Shown: piece after piece, positions 1 to 6,362 of the stretch
Layout of the letters: the number at the start of each line of letters is the position of its first letter
Numbering within the stretch: the stretch's first letter is position 1
DNA from: an uncultured Syntrophobacteraceae bacterium
Lineage (GTDB): Bacteria > Desulfobacterota > Syntrophobacteria > Syntrophobacterales > Syntrophobacteraceae
DNA: 7,130 bases
Assembly (NCBI GenBank): GCA_937889795.1
Contig: CALBZH010000225.1
Coordinates: 1-7,130 of the forward strand
Direction of reading: 5' to 3'
Made by a program: the position numbers and the translations under genes
Notes under the pieces: model-generated
Database searches by the model: none
Told to the model about the DNA's origin: nothing
The model's input: the letters and a program-made list of their open reading frames with translations, nothing else

Positions 1-1310
1 CTTCGCAGGGTGCAATTGGCTCCTACACCTTCAGCGCGGTGACTTCTACGCATACGATCGAAGCCCAGTTTGCGCAGAAAGTGAACCAGCCGCCGGTCGC
101 CAATGCAGGCCCTGACCAGACGGTTTCCGAAGGGGCGACCGTGACGCTGAGCGGAGCCAGTTCCAGCGACCCGGATGACGGGATTGCCTCCTATAGCTGG
201 AAGCTCTTGGCTTCGGCCCTGACAGGGGGGCAGGTGACGATCATCAATCCCACGAGCGTGTCTCCGACTTTTGTTGCCCCGAACGTCGGCCCGGAAGGAG
301 CAGCTCTCGAATTCGAGCTCACCGTGACGGATGTTGCCGGGGTGGCCAAAACCGACACCTGTCTCGTCAACGTGAAGTGGGTCAACGAGCCTCCGATCGC
401 CAACGCCGGAGTATCGCAGACCGTGTTCGAGGGCACTATCGTGCAGCTGGACGGCTCGGGCTCCACAGACTCGGATGACGGCATTGTCTCCTACGCCTGG
501 GTGCAAAAAAGCGGTTCGACTGTCAGCCTCGTCAACGCCAATACCGCCACGCCCACTTTCACCACGCCGAACGTCGGCACTGGTGGTGCATCGCTCACCT
601 TTGAGCTCACCGTAATGGACAAGGGTGGCCTGAAAGCAACGGCACAGAGCATCGTGAACGTGACCTGGGTCAACGCGCCTCCCGTTGCCAACGCGGGATC
701 CGATCAAACCGCTTATGAAAGCGCGGTGGTCACTCTGAACGGCGGTGCTTCCTCGGATCCTGATGATGGGATCGCGACCTACACGTGGACCCAGCTCAGC
801 GGTTCTCCTGTAACCTTCCTCAGCAACACCGGATCGGCTCAAGTCGCTTTCACGGCTCCCACGATGACCGATGCGGGAGGGGTCTTCACCTTCATGCTGA
901 CCGTGACGGACGAAGGCGGACTGACGAGCACCGATACCTGCACGGTTACGGTGAGCGACAAGCCGGGACCTGATCTCATCGGAAGCTGGAGCTCACTCAC
1001 CTACAAGAGCAGCAAGATCACGGGCTCCCTGACGGCTCGCAACGTGGGAACATTGTCTGCCAGGTCCAACTATGTGGCTTTCTATCTGTCCACGGATGGA
1101 AAGACGCTTGGCAAGTACATCACCAGAAAGGCAATGCTGTCCACAGCGGCCGGTCAGTCGAAAACCGTCAGCTTCTCGTACTCAAAGAGTGGTCTGAGCG
1201 GTCAGTACATCGTAGCGGTGCTGGATTATACGAACCTTGTCGCTGAAACGGCGGAAGACAACAATAAGGCCCCGGTTGTGGTTCCCGTGGTGGGCTCAAC
1301 CACAAGATAG
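1..1310 (+). CDS. Large surface/secreted protein, 5'-truncated: InlB-type repeat, three PKD-like domains, C-terminal CARDB domain
   Basis: The frame is open to the left edge (first full codon at 3), so the GTG at 39 is internal and the gene begins outside the window. The visible part starts with the end of a divergent InlB B-repeat (motif YTFSAVTSTHTIEAQFA). Three PKD-like immunoglobulin-fold domains follow at about nt 90-374, 390-668 and 678-956, each opening with PP(V/I)ANAG and ending in a FELTV or FMLTV strand. The last domain (about nt 969-1300) matches CARDB: it opens PDLIGSW, has an N-V-G-T-L-S-A core and ends with the typical AETAEDNN turn. Such domains are non-enzymatic adhesion or spacer modules of extracellular proteins. 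No catalytic module, sorting signal or membrane anchor is visible at the C-terminus. Any enzyme domain or signal peptide would lie upstream. Secretion by the neighbouring T2SS is inference from proximity. Domain assignment is confident; biological role is unknown. Confidence 0.88.
   Translation, partial: SQGAIGSYTFSAVTSTHTIEAQFAQKVNQPPVANAGPDQTVSEGATVTLSGASSSDPDDGIASYSWKLLASALTGGQVTIINPTSVSPTFVAPNVGPEGAALEFELTVTDVAGVAKTDTCLVNVKWVNEPPIANAGVSQTVFEGTIVQLDGSGSTDSDDGIVSYAWVQKSGSTVSLVNANTATPTFTTPNVGTGGASLTFELTVMDKGGLKATAQSIVNVTWVNAPPVANAGSDQTAYESAVVTLNGGASSDPDDGIATYTWTQLSGSPVTFLSNTGSAQVAFTAPTMTDAGGVFTFMLTVTDEGGLTSTDTCTVTVSDKPGPDLIGSWSSLTYKSSKITGSLTARNVGTLSARSNYVAFYLSTDGKTLGKYITRKAMLSTAAGQSKTVSFSYSKSGLSGQYIVAVLDYTNLVAETAEDNNKAPVVVPVVGSTTR
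90..956 (+). repeat. Three tandem PKD-like domain repeats within the surface protein
   Basis: Three protein-level repeats have periods of about 100, 96 and 93 residues. Each has the conserved start PP(V/I)ANAG, a central SD(P/S)DDGI turn followed by an S-Y-x-W or T-Y-x-W strand, and a C-terminal ELTV/MLTV strand. The linkers VKWVNEPP and VTWVNAPP are nearly identical. The DNA copies have diverged clearly, so this is an old domain duplication and not a recent tandem expansion. Confidence 0.85.
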
Positions 1311-1337
1311 GATCCACTGGACCCGGCAGAAGCAGCA

Positions 1338-1369
1338 TTCCGGCAGGCGGACTGAGCGTTTTGCCGGAA
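1338..1369. other. Inverted repeat TTCCGGCA / TGCCGGAA upstream of the terminator
   Basis: An 8-bp perfect inverted repeat (1338-1345 and 1362-1369) is separated by 16 nt. It lies just after the stop codon of the surface-protein gene and before the stronger hairpin. It has no U-tract of its own. It could form a weak auxiliary stem or protect the mRNA 3' end, or it could be chance. Confidence 0.4.
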
Positions 1370-1380
1370 CGATCCAACAG

Positions 1381-1414
1381 AAAAGGGGAGCCCTCGACAG
1401 AGGGTTCCCCTTTT
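1381..1414. terminator. Bidirectional intrinsic terminator between convergent genes
   Basis: A 15-bp stem (1381-1395 with 1400-1414, one G-T wobble) closes a GACA tetraloop. The stem starts with AAAA and ends with TTTT, so either strand reads a GC-rich stem followed by a short U run. It lies 70 nt after the plus-strand stop (1310) and 170 nt after the minus-strand stop (1584), which fits shared use by both converging transcripts. The rest of 1311-1583 shows no gene that I can support. Confidence 0.85.
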
Positions 1415-1583
1415 CTATTAAGTTGCTGCGGGCATCGGATGTTCATGGGGCGCAGAGAACAACGGTCTGCCCATCGCGGTCACGTTTGCTCAGGGGAGCT
1501 CACAAGGAGAAACGCACAACCGAATACCTTGCGAGGATGCCACCGTCTTCCATCGCCCTGACCTCTCCAATGAATCTTCCAAC

Positions 1584-2276
1584 CTATTGCTCTACCTCTT
1601 CAAGCTCTTCATCGATCCCCTCTTCCAGCTCTTCAAGGTTGACGGCGGGCGGTGGTGCTCTGCGGGCGCCCCGTTGTCCTTGAACAGTGGCTTGATTTGC
1701 TGGAAAATCAGGATCGGTCTGCCCCGGAGGCTGATTGCCGTGAATCGCCCCGGGGTCAGGATTGGCATGCTGCGATGTGCTCTGGCCCTTTGCATGAGGT
1801 TGAGGCTGCCCCGGCTGCCCGGATATCCCAGGAGGGTTCGGAGTAGGTGTTGCGGCAAGGGGAGGAAGGACCTTCCCCTCCGCGTAAAGAAAGACCTCGA
1901 AAACCTGTCCGCCCTTTTCGAGCGAGATGCTGCGCGTGCCGATCTTGGTCACCGTGTAGTCGTTAATCCTCTCGCCTTCGCTGACGGTCGTGAAAGGGGA
2001 ATCCTTCTTTCCTTTGTCTTTGGGGCCAGGACTGCCTTTGAGGCGCACAAGAGCCTTCCTCAGGCTGCCGCGAATCATAATCCCGTCTAATTGAACGGTT
2101 TTGGGGGGAATCGGTGGCCCCGTGGGGGCCATCGGAGCTGGTGCATCGCCCGAAGACGGTTTTCGGTCCTGGGAGAAAAGGTTCTTCTCGACCATGACCG
2201 GCCCGGCGGCATGCACGGATGAAACCATGAATGAAACGGCGGCTACTGACGACAACAACCAACGCTTGTGATTCAT
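1584..2276 (-). CDS. GspC-like type II secretion protein, atypical (signal peptide, HR-like domain, Pro-rich and acidic tail)
   Basis: The 230-residue product starts at ATG 2276, chosen because GGAG lies 8 nt upstream; the in-frame GTG at 2285 overlaps that site. Residues 1-23 form a signal peptide (K4-R5, hydrophobic core, probable cut after VHA23). The mature N-terminus has a VEKNLFSQDR motif like the NLF segment after the GspC membrane anchor. Residues 60-133 look like the GspC homology region: LDGI, a basic insertion (KDKGKKD), EGERINDYTV, then alternating beta-strand residues ending in FEVFLY. Residues 138-210 are rich in Pro, Gly and Gln, and the last 18 residues are strongly acidic. 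Standard GspC keeps its N-terminal helix as an anchor and usually ends in a PDZ or coiled-coil domain; neither is evident. In the family this region contacts the secretin GspD in the periplasm. The gene is divergent from gspE. A PilP-like or other secretion accessory lipid-free protein is the alternative; family-level confidence is moderate. Confidence 0.65.
   Translation of the reverse strand: MNHKRWLLSSVAAVSFMVSSVHAAGPVMVEKNLFSQDRKPSSGDAPAPMAPTGPPIPPKTVQLDGIMIRGSLRKALVRLKGSPGPKDKGKKDSPFTTVSEGERINDYTVTKIGTRSISLEKGGQVFEVFLYAEGKVLPPLAATPTPNPPGISGQPGQPQPHAKGQSTSQHANPDPGAIHGNQPPGQTDPDFPANQATVQGQRGARRAPPPAVNLEELEEGIDEELEEVEQ
1595..1635 (-). repeat. 24-bp-period direct repeat encoding the acidic C-terminal tail
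   Basis: Two 17-bp copies (1595-1611 and 1619-1635) differ at one base and are offset by 24 bp, i.e. eight codons. On the minus strand they encode the two halves of the tail ELEEGIDEELEEVEQ. The repeat looks like an in-frame duplication and makes the tail a candidate for length variation between strains. Confidence 0.6.
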
Positions 2277-2329
2277 TGGAAGCACTCCAAGGTACGATTC
2301 GCTGAGGATATTTTTGTTGCTTGGATTGT

Positions 2330-2358
2330 ACTATACTTGATTCATGGTCCGTCTGCAA
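2330..2358 (-). promoter_or_regulatory. Sigma70-like promoter for the GspC-like gene
   Basis: Reading the minus strand, TTGCAG (2358-2353) is followed after exactly 17 nt by TATAGT (2335-2330). Both are four to five matches of six to the consensus. Transcription would start near 2323 and give a leader of about 47 nt with GGAG before the ATG at 2276. This is predicted from sequence only. Confidence 0.55.
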
Positions 2359-2396
2359 AGGCTGCCAGGTGGCATCGCGGCTCATGGAAGCGGAGA

Positions 2397-2425
2397 TTTA
2401 CATTTGACCGGAGATCTGTTATGTA
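2397..2425 (+). promoter_or_regulatory. Candidate promoter for the gspE operon
   Basis: TTTACA (2397-2402) is followed after 17 nt by TATGTA (2420-2425), which is preceded by TG one base away (extended -10 form). The last base of the -10 box departs from consensus, so this is weak. A start near 2432 would give a short leader holding the AGGAG site of gspE. The alternative is a TATACT at 2332-2337, which lacks a good -35 and overlaps the minus-strand -10 box. Confidence 0.33.
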
Positions 2426-2463
2426 CGCAAATCACAAAAAAATCTAGATTTTCAGGAGCTTAT

Positions 2464-4173
2464 ATGCAAACCGCTTCTACCTTGCTGGATGCGTTTCAGA
2501 AGTCGCTGAATCTGAGTGAGGAGCAAGTCAAGCAATTCCAGAGAGCCTTCTTTGTGGAGGGAATCCCCATCCTGGATGCGTTTGAGGAGGTAGCCGTTAC
2601 GGATGAGCAGAAGATCCTCGGTGTCTTGGCGGATCATCTGGGCTTGCAGTTACTGGGCCGTGAAGACTACCCTGAAAAGCCTGTGCTGCTGGAGGGCGTA
2701 TCCATGTTCTTCCTGAGGAAGCACGCAGTGCTGCCCATCCAGGTCGAGAGCGGGAGCGTGCGTGTCGTGGTCAGCAATCCACTGGAGATGCCTGTCCTGA
2801 ACATTCTGGCGAGTTACTTCGCCGACATGGAGCTGAATCTGTGCCTTGGACAGCGCGAGGAGATCCGGACTGCCATCGATCGGCTCTACGGCACGGCCGC
2901 GCGGGAAGCGGAAGCCCTCTCGAGGGATGGAGACATCGCGGCGATGAATCTGGATTCCTTCGAGGACGATCTCGAGCATCTGAGGGGGCTGGCGCAGGAG
3001 GCTCCGATCGTAAGGCTCGTCAATGTCCTGATTTCAAGGGCTCTGGATATGAGGGCTTCGGACATTCACTTCGAGCCGTTTGAGCGGTCGTTTCATGTTC
3101 GGGCTCGAGTCGACGGGGTGCTTTTCGATCTGGATCAGCCTCCCAAGACGATGCAGGCTGCGATCATCAGCCGTCTCAAGCTGATGGCCAACCTGAATAT
3201 CGCAGAAAGACGCCTTCCCCAGGACGGCAAGATCAAGATTCGCTTTGGCAATCGTGAGGTGGACATCCGTGTCTCGACGGTGCCCACGATCTACGGCGAA
3301 AGCATTGTCTTGCGACTGCTTGCCCAGGAGAATGTGGAATACAATCTCGGTTCGGTCGGGATGGATGCGCAGCAGCTTAGCTTTGTCGAGAGTTTGATTG
3401 AGCGGCCCTATGGCATGATGCTCGTGACGGGCCCTACGGGCTCGGGGAAAACAACCACTCTCTACGGGGTCTTGCGGCGACTCAATTCGGTTTCCCGGAA
3501 GATCCTGACCGTTGAAGATCCCGTGGAATATCAAATCAGCGGGATTAACCAGATTCAAGTGAAGCCCCAGATCGACCTGACCTTTGCCAATGCTTTGCGC
3601 TCGCTTGTCCGGCAGGACCCGGATGTGCTGTTGATTGGTGAGATTCGAGACAAGGAAACGGCGGACATCGCCATTGAGTCGGCCTTAACGGGTCACCTCG
3701 TTCTTTCGACACTGCACACCAATGACGCTCCGGGCGCCATAACTCGTCTGCGCGACATCGGGATTGAATCCTTCCTGATGGCCGATTCCCTGCTTGCCAT
3801 TTTGGCTCAGCGATTGGTGCGGGTCCTGTGCGCAAACTGCAGGGAGGCCTATGAAGCCAGGGAGGCCGATCAGGTGCGGCTGCGTGAGGTGCTGAGCGAT
3901 GTTCCCGCCAATCCGATCTTGTATCAAAACAAAGGTTGCGACAAGTGTGGGCACACGGGATATCGGGGACGCGACGGAATATTCGAGATCTTGCCAGTGA
4001 GCGATGCCGTTCGGTCTGCCATCGTAGCCGGGAAGAATGCCGGAACGATTTCTCAAATAGCCTTTCAGGAAAACTACCGTCCGTTGCTCCACCACGGCTA
4101 CAGGAAGGCATTGGCCGGAGTCACGACCATGTCCGAGGTGCTCCGAGTGACCAGTCTCTCTTTGGCGGGATAA
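2464..4173 (+). CDS. gspE: Type II secretion ATPase GspE
   Basis: This 569-residue product is the cytoplasmic hexameric ATPase that powers pseudopilus assembly. ATG 2464 is preferred because AGGAG (2454-2458) lies 5 nt upstream; the frame is open back to ATG 2344, but that 40-codon extension has no family-like content. Residues 1-140 are the N1E-type domain that binds the GspL cytoplasmic domain in known systems. The core shows the N2 motif RASDIHFEP, Walker A GPTGSGKTT (323-331, K329), an Asp box with VEDPVEYQ near 350-357, Walker B DVLLIGEIRD (387-396, catalytic E393) and His-box residues H411 and H418. A zinc-binding pair of CxxC motifs sits at 456-459 and 492-495, as is usual in GspE. All key residues are present, so it should be active. 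A PilB pilus ATPase is the main alternative, but the downstream pseudopilin set favours T2SS. gspF follows after 45 nt. Confidence 0.95.
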   Translation: MQTASTLLDAFQKSLNLSEEQVKQFQRAFFVEGIPILDAFEEVAVTDEQKILGVLADHLGLQLLGREDYPEKPVLLEGVSMFFLRKHAVLPIQVESGSVRVVVSNPLEMPVLNILASYFADMELNLCLGQREEIRTAIDRLYGTAAREAEALSRDGDIAAMNLDSFEDDLEHLRGLAQEAPIVRLVNVLISRALDMRASDIHFEPFERSFHVRARVDGVLFDLDQPPKTMQAAIISRLKLMANLNIAERRLPQDGKIKIRFGNREVDIRVSTVPTIYGESIVLRLLAQENVEYNLGSVGMDAQQLSFVESLIERPYGMMLVTGPTGSGKTTTLYGVLRRLNSVSRKILTVEDPVEYQISGINQIQVKPQIDLTFANALRSLVRQDPDVLLIGEIRDKETADIAIESALTGHLVLSTLHTNDAPGAITRLRDIGIESFLMADSLLAILAQRLVRVLCANCREAYEAREADQVRLREVLSDVPANPILYQNKGCDKCGHTGYRGRDGIFEILPVSDAVRSAIVAGKNAGTISQIAFQENYRPLLHHGYRKALAGVTTMSEVLRVTSLSLAG

Positions 4174-4218
4174 CGCTTGGCTGTTCCCCAAAACGGTGAA
4201 ATCGGGTAGTGTAGGCTT

Positions 4219-5406
4219 ATGGGATTCTATCAGTATCAAGCACGAGACCTCCAAGGGCAAAGCCATCGCGGCGTACTGGAAGCCTCATCGGAGGTTGACG
4301 CCGCGCGGAAGCTCAAGGCCGGGAGAATGTACCCGGTCAAGATCAAGGCTGTTCGGAGCAGCCGGCCGAGGCGAGTCCCCGAGGATCACATCATCCGCTT
4401 TTTCTACGACCTTTCCGACCTGCTCAACGCCGGACTCTCAGTTGACCGTGCTTTGGCTCTCATTGGCACCAACCAGACGCATAAGGTATTTCAACGGGTG
4501 GTCACCGATCTCCTGTCGGACGTCCAGGGCGGAAGCGATCTGTCGGGGGCCGTGGGTAAATATCGAGACGTGTTTGGCTCCGTGTCCGACCATATGATTC
4601 GTGCGGGAGAAGCCAGCGGCACCCTCGGGCCCATTCTGAAGCGACTGGCTCAATACATGGAGCAGCGCCGAGCGTTCCGGCAGAGCTTGATATCCTCGAT
4701 GATTTACCCTGTCATCCTGCTGGGTGTCAGCATGCTTTCAATGGTGATCCTCCTCATTTATGTCATCCCGAAATTTGCTCAGATCTTTCATGACCTCAAT
4801 CAGAAAGTCCCTGTGCTCACCCAGATCATGCTTGACGCCGGGGTGCTGCTGAAGGAATACGGGTGGGTCCTTCCTGTATTGTTTGCGCTCTGCTTTTGGG
4901 GAGGACGCTATGCGTATCGTGAGCCGAAGACGCGACGTATCATCGACCGGATCGTTCTCCGACTTCCCTTGTCACGGTATCTTGTCCTGCACAGCGAATT
5001 GACGCGGTTCTGCCGTACCTTGGGGACGATGATCGAATCGGGCGTTCCTTTGCTCCGTGCGCTCAGTCTGGGCGAGCAGGTGCTCATGAACAGCGTGCTC
5101 AAGGATTTCATGGCTCCTCTGCACCGCGAAATCAAGGTGGGCCACTCCATGAGCAACTTCTTCAGGTCCCACGAGCCCTTTCCGGCGCGTATGGGTACGA
5201 TGCTGCGCATCGCCGAAGAACAGGGGAACCTTGGTGACGGGCTGCTCGGTTTGAGTGACCATTTCGAACGTGAGCTCCAGCGAACGTTGCAAAGGCTGAT
5301 GACGCTGCTTGAGCCGGTGGTCATCATCGCCACGGCGGTTGTGATCGGCACGATGGTGTTGAGCATGTTCTCGGCGATATTTGGGATCAATGAGATTAAG
5401 TTCTGA
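4219..5406 (+). CDS. gspF: Type II secretion inner-membrane platform protein GspF
   Basis: The 395-residue polytopic protein forms the inner-membrane platform that GspE acts on to drive pseudopilin insertion. Its length is normal for the family (about 400). It opens with the usual short beta-rich N-terminus (FYQYQARDLQGQ). Two T2SSF domains follow, about residues 60-185 and 257-390, each with the family's acidic signature (RAGEASGTLG around E131, and IAEEQGNLGDG around E333-E334). Three membrane helices are visible at about 161-185, 216-233 and 366-390. The ATG at 4219 has only a weak ribosome site (TAGG, 3 nt spacing), so coupling to gspE across the 45-nt gap may help its translation. PilC is the pilus homologue; the context with gspH-K makes GspF the better name. 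Confidence 0.95.
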   Translation: MGFYQYQARDLQGQSHRGVLEASSEVDAARKLKAGRMYPVKIKAVRSSRPRRVPEDHIIRFFYDLSDLLNAGLSVDRALALIGTNQTHKVFQRVVTDLLSDVQGGSDLSGAVGKYRDVFGSVSDHMIRAGEASGTLGPILKRLAQYMEQRRAFRQSLISSMIYPVILLGVSMLSMVILLIYVIPKFAQIFHDLNQKVPVLTQIMLDAGVLLKEYGWVLPVLFALCFWGGRYAYREPKTRRIIDRIVLRLPLSRYLVLHSELTRFCRTLGTMIESGVPLLRALSLGEQVLMNSVLKDFMAPLHREIKVGHSMSNFFRSHEPFPARMGTMLRIAEEQGNLGDGLLGLSDHFERELQRTLQRLMTLLEPVVIIATAVVIGTMVLSMFSAIFGINEIKF

Positions 5407-5460
5407 CGCCTGCTCGGTCAAGTTGTACTCGACGCGCAAAACTCTTCAGGTGTGGGTGTG

Positions 5461-5472
5461 GCCGCAACCGGC
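5461..5472 (+). other. Small hairpin next to the gspH start
   Basis: GCCG (5461-5464) and CGGC (5469-5472) can pair around a CAAC loop, 9 nt before the gspH ATG. The area where a ribosome site would be expected has no purine-rich match. The stem is short and may be chance. Confidence 0.25.
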
Positions 5473-5481
5473 TGATAACAC

Positions 5482-5946
5482 ATGAGAACGACAATAAGTA
5501 ACCATGCACGCGGTTTTACTCTCCTCGAGCTGATTCTGGTCCTGATTATTCTGGCCCTGACCGCTGGGCTCATTCTCCCCCGCGTGGGCGGAGGCTGGAA
5601 GCGCATGGAGGACAGAGAGTTTCTGCTGGAATTTGTTCAGACCCTTCGTCGGGCTCGGCTGGTGGCGATGAATTCCGGGGAGGTGACGGCTTTCCGTATC
5701 CGCAGCGGCGAACGGCTGTACGATTTCGAGCTGCCGCTCAGAAGGCCCATACCGGAGAACGTTGATATCTATGCGGATAACCTCGAGCGCGATCCCGAGA
5801 CGGGCGATCATTTGGTGTTGTTCTACCCAGATGGAAGTCTTGTGGGCAATGACATGGAGCTGGTGTTCGACAAGGTGCGATCCTTCCGCATCAGCATTCA
5901 TCCGCTTTTCGGGACGGTACGTTGGAGCGTGGTGGAGGGGCGATAG
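5482..5946 (+). CDS. gspH: Minor pseudopilin GspH (FimT/GspH family)
   Basis: The 154-residue pseudopilin has an 11-residue basic leader ending in ARG, a prepilin peptidase site G11|F12, Glu at +5 (E16) and a hydrophobic helix at about 14-32. After cleavage and N-methylation by GspO it would join the pseudopilus tip. The region around residues 50-73 (QTLRRARLVAMNSGEVTAFRI spread) is the GspH/FimT pattern; the calcium-binding and PWG-type features of GspG are absent, so it is not the major pseudopilin. The start is forced: in-frame TGA and TAA codons lie directly upstream (5473-5478). No Shine-Dalgarno is apparent before it, which is odd for this operon. It follows gspF by 75 nt, where gspG would normally be. 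Its stop codon lies 17 nt before the preferred gspI start. Its identity as a pseudopilin is certain; the H assignment is good. Confidence 0.88.
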   Translation: MRTTISNHARGFTLLELILVLIILALTAGLILPRVGGGWKRMEDREFLLEFVQTLRRARLVAMNSGEVTAFRIRSGERLYDFELPLRRPIPENVDIYADNLERDPETGDHLVLFYPDGSLVGNDMELVFDKVRSFRISIHPLFGTVRWSVVEGR

Positions 5947-5963
5947 TGCGAGGAGCTGGCAGG

Positions 5964-6362
5964 ATGCAGGGTCGCAAAGGTTTGCGCTCCGGAGGCTTCA
6001 CCCTGCTCGAAGTCATGGTGGGGCTTGTGATTGCCGTGGTTGTGCTGGGCGGCGCCATGGGTGGGATTTCGGCTGCCCTCCAGCTGGGTGTCAGGATCAA
6101 GGACAGAAATGTCATTCAGCCGGTTCTGGAGGCCGCCGCACAGGAGATTCTTGCCTCTCCTGAAAAACTGCTGCAGGGGACCATGGCATCCCAAATGGTT
6201 GAAGGGGCTCCCCCTGTGAACATCGTGGCGCAGCAGGTGGTTGCGCCCAACGGAGACGATCTGCCCAACCGGTCCGGACAGCTGTACCGGGTTTTGCTTC
6301 AGTGTAAGAGTCAGACACTCGAGCTCAGCGTCCTCGTGCCCAACAAGTCGGAGCTGGAATGA
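5964..6362 (+). CDS. gspI: Minor pseudopilin GspI
   Basis: The preferred product has 132 residues, typical of GspI. It has leader MQGRKGLRSGG, a peptidase site G11|F12, TLLE with Glu at +5 and a hydrophobic helix rich in V, G and A. GspI starts tip assembly with GspJ and GspK in studied systems. ATG 5964 has GAGGAG 8 nt upstream. An in-frame GTG at 5946, overlapping the gspH stop as TAGTG and with GGAGGGG 5 nt upstream, is a real alternative and would add six residues to the leader. A TTG at 5922 would overlap gspH and has no good ribosome site. The C-terminus (LYRVLLQCKSQTLELSVLVP) fits the final beta strands of the small GspI fold. The stop overlaps the gspJ start as ATGA. Confidence 0.85.
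   Translation: MQGRKGLRSGGFTLLEVMVGLVIAVVVLGGAMGGISAALQLGVRIKDRNVIQPVLEAAAQEILASPEKLLQGTMASQMVEGAPPVNIVAQQVVAPNGDDLPNRSGQLYRVLLQCKSQTLELSVLVPNKSELE

Noticed and set aside
1237..1683. Plus-strand open frame running through the terminator into the gspC-like gene
   Set aside because: It crosses a strong hairpin, overlaps two well-supported genes and encodes a low-complexity Ser/Arg-rich sequence; it is a shadow of GC-rich coding DNA.
1587..2090. Plus-strand open frame opposite the gspC-like gene
   Set aside because: The minus-strand product has a signal peptide, a ribosome site and a promoter; the opposite frame has no family features.
2404..2432. TTGACC (2404-2409) as the -35 box of a gspE promoter
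   Set aside because: At 17-18 nt spacing only GCAAAT or CAAATC is available, a poor -10 box; the TTTACA/TATGTA pair fits somewhat better.
2436..2442. Run of seven A inside the micro-ORF as a possible frameshift site joining gspE
   Set aside because: The usual -1 slip leads to a different frame from gspE; a +1 shift would be needed and there is no supporting stimulator.
2344..2463. In-frame 40-codon N-terminal extension of gspE from ATG 2344
   Set aside because: It has no good ribosome site, overlaps the divergent promoter region and has no GspE-like content; ATG 2464 has AGGAG at ideal spacing and a family-like N-terminus.
3545..4266. Long minus-strand open frames opposite gspE
   Set aside because: They lie antisense to a gene with all catalytic motifs intact and show Arg/Pro/Ser-rich composition typical of shadow frames.
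2464..5406. Type IV pilus PilB/PilC instead of GspE/GspF
   Set aside because: The downstream set of three minor pseudopilins with GspI/J/K features and the divergent GspC-like gene favours a T2SS.
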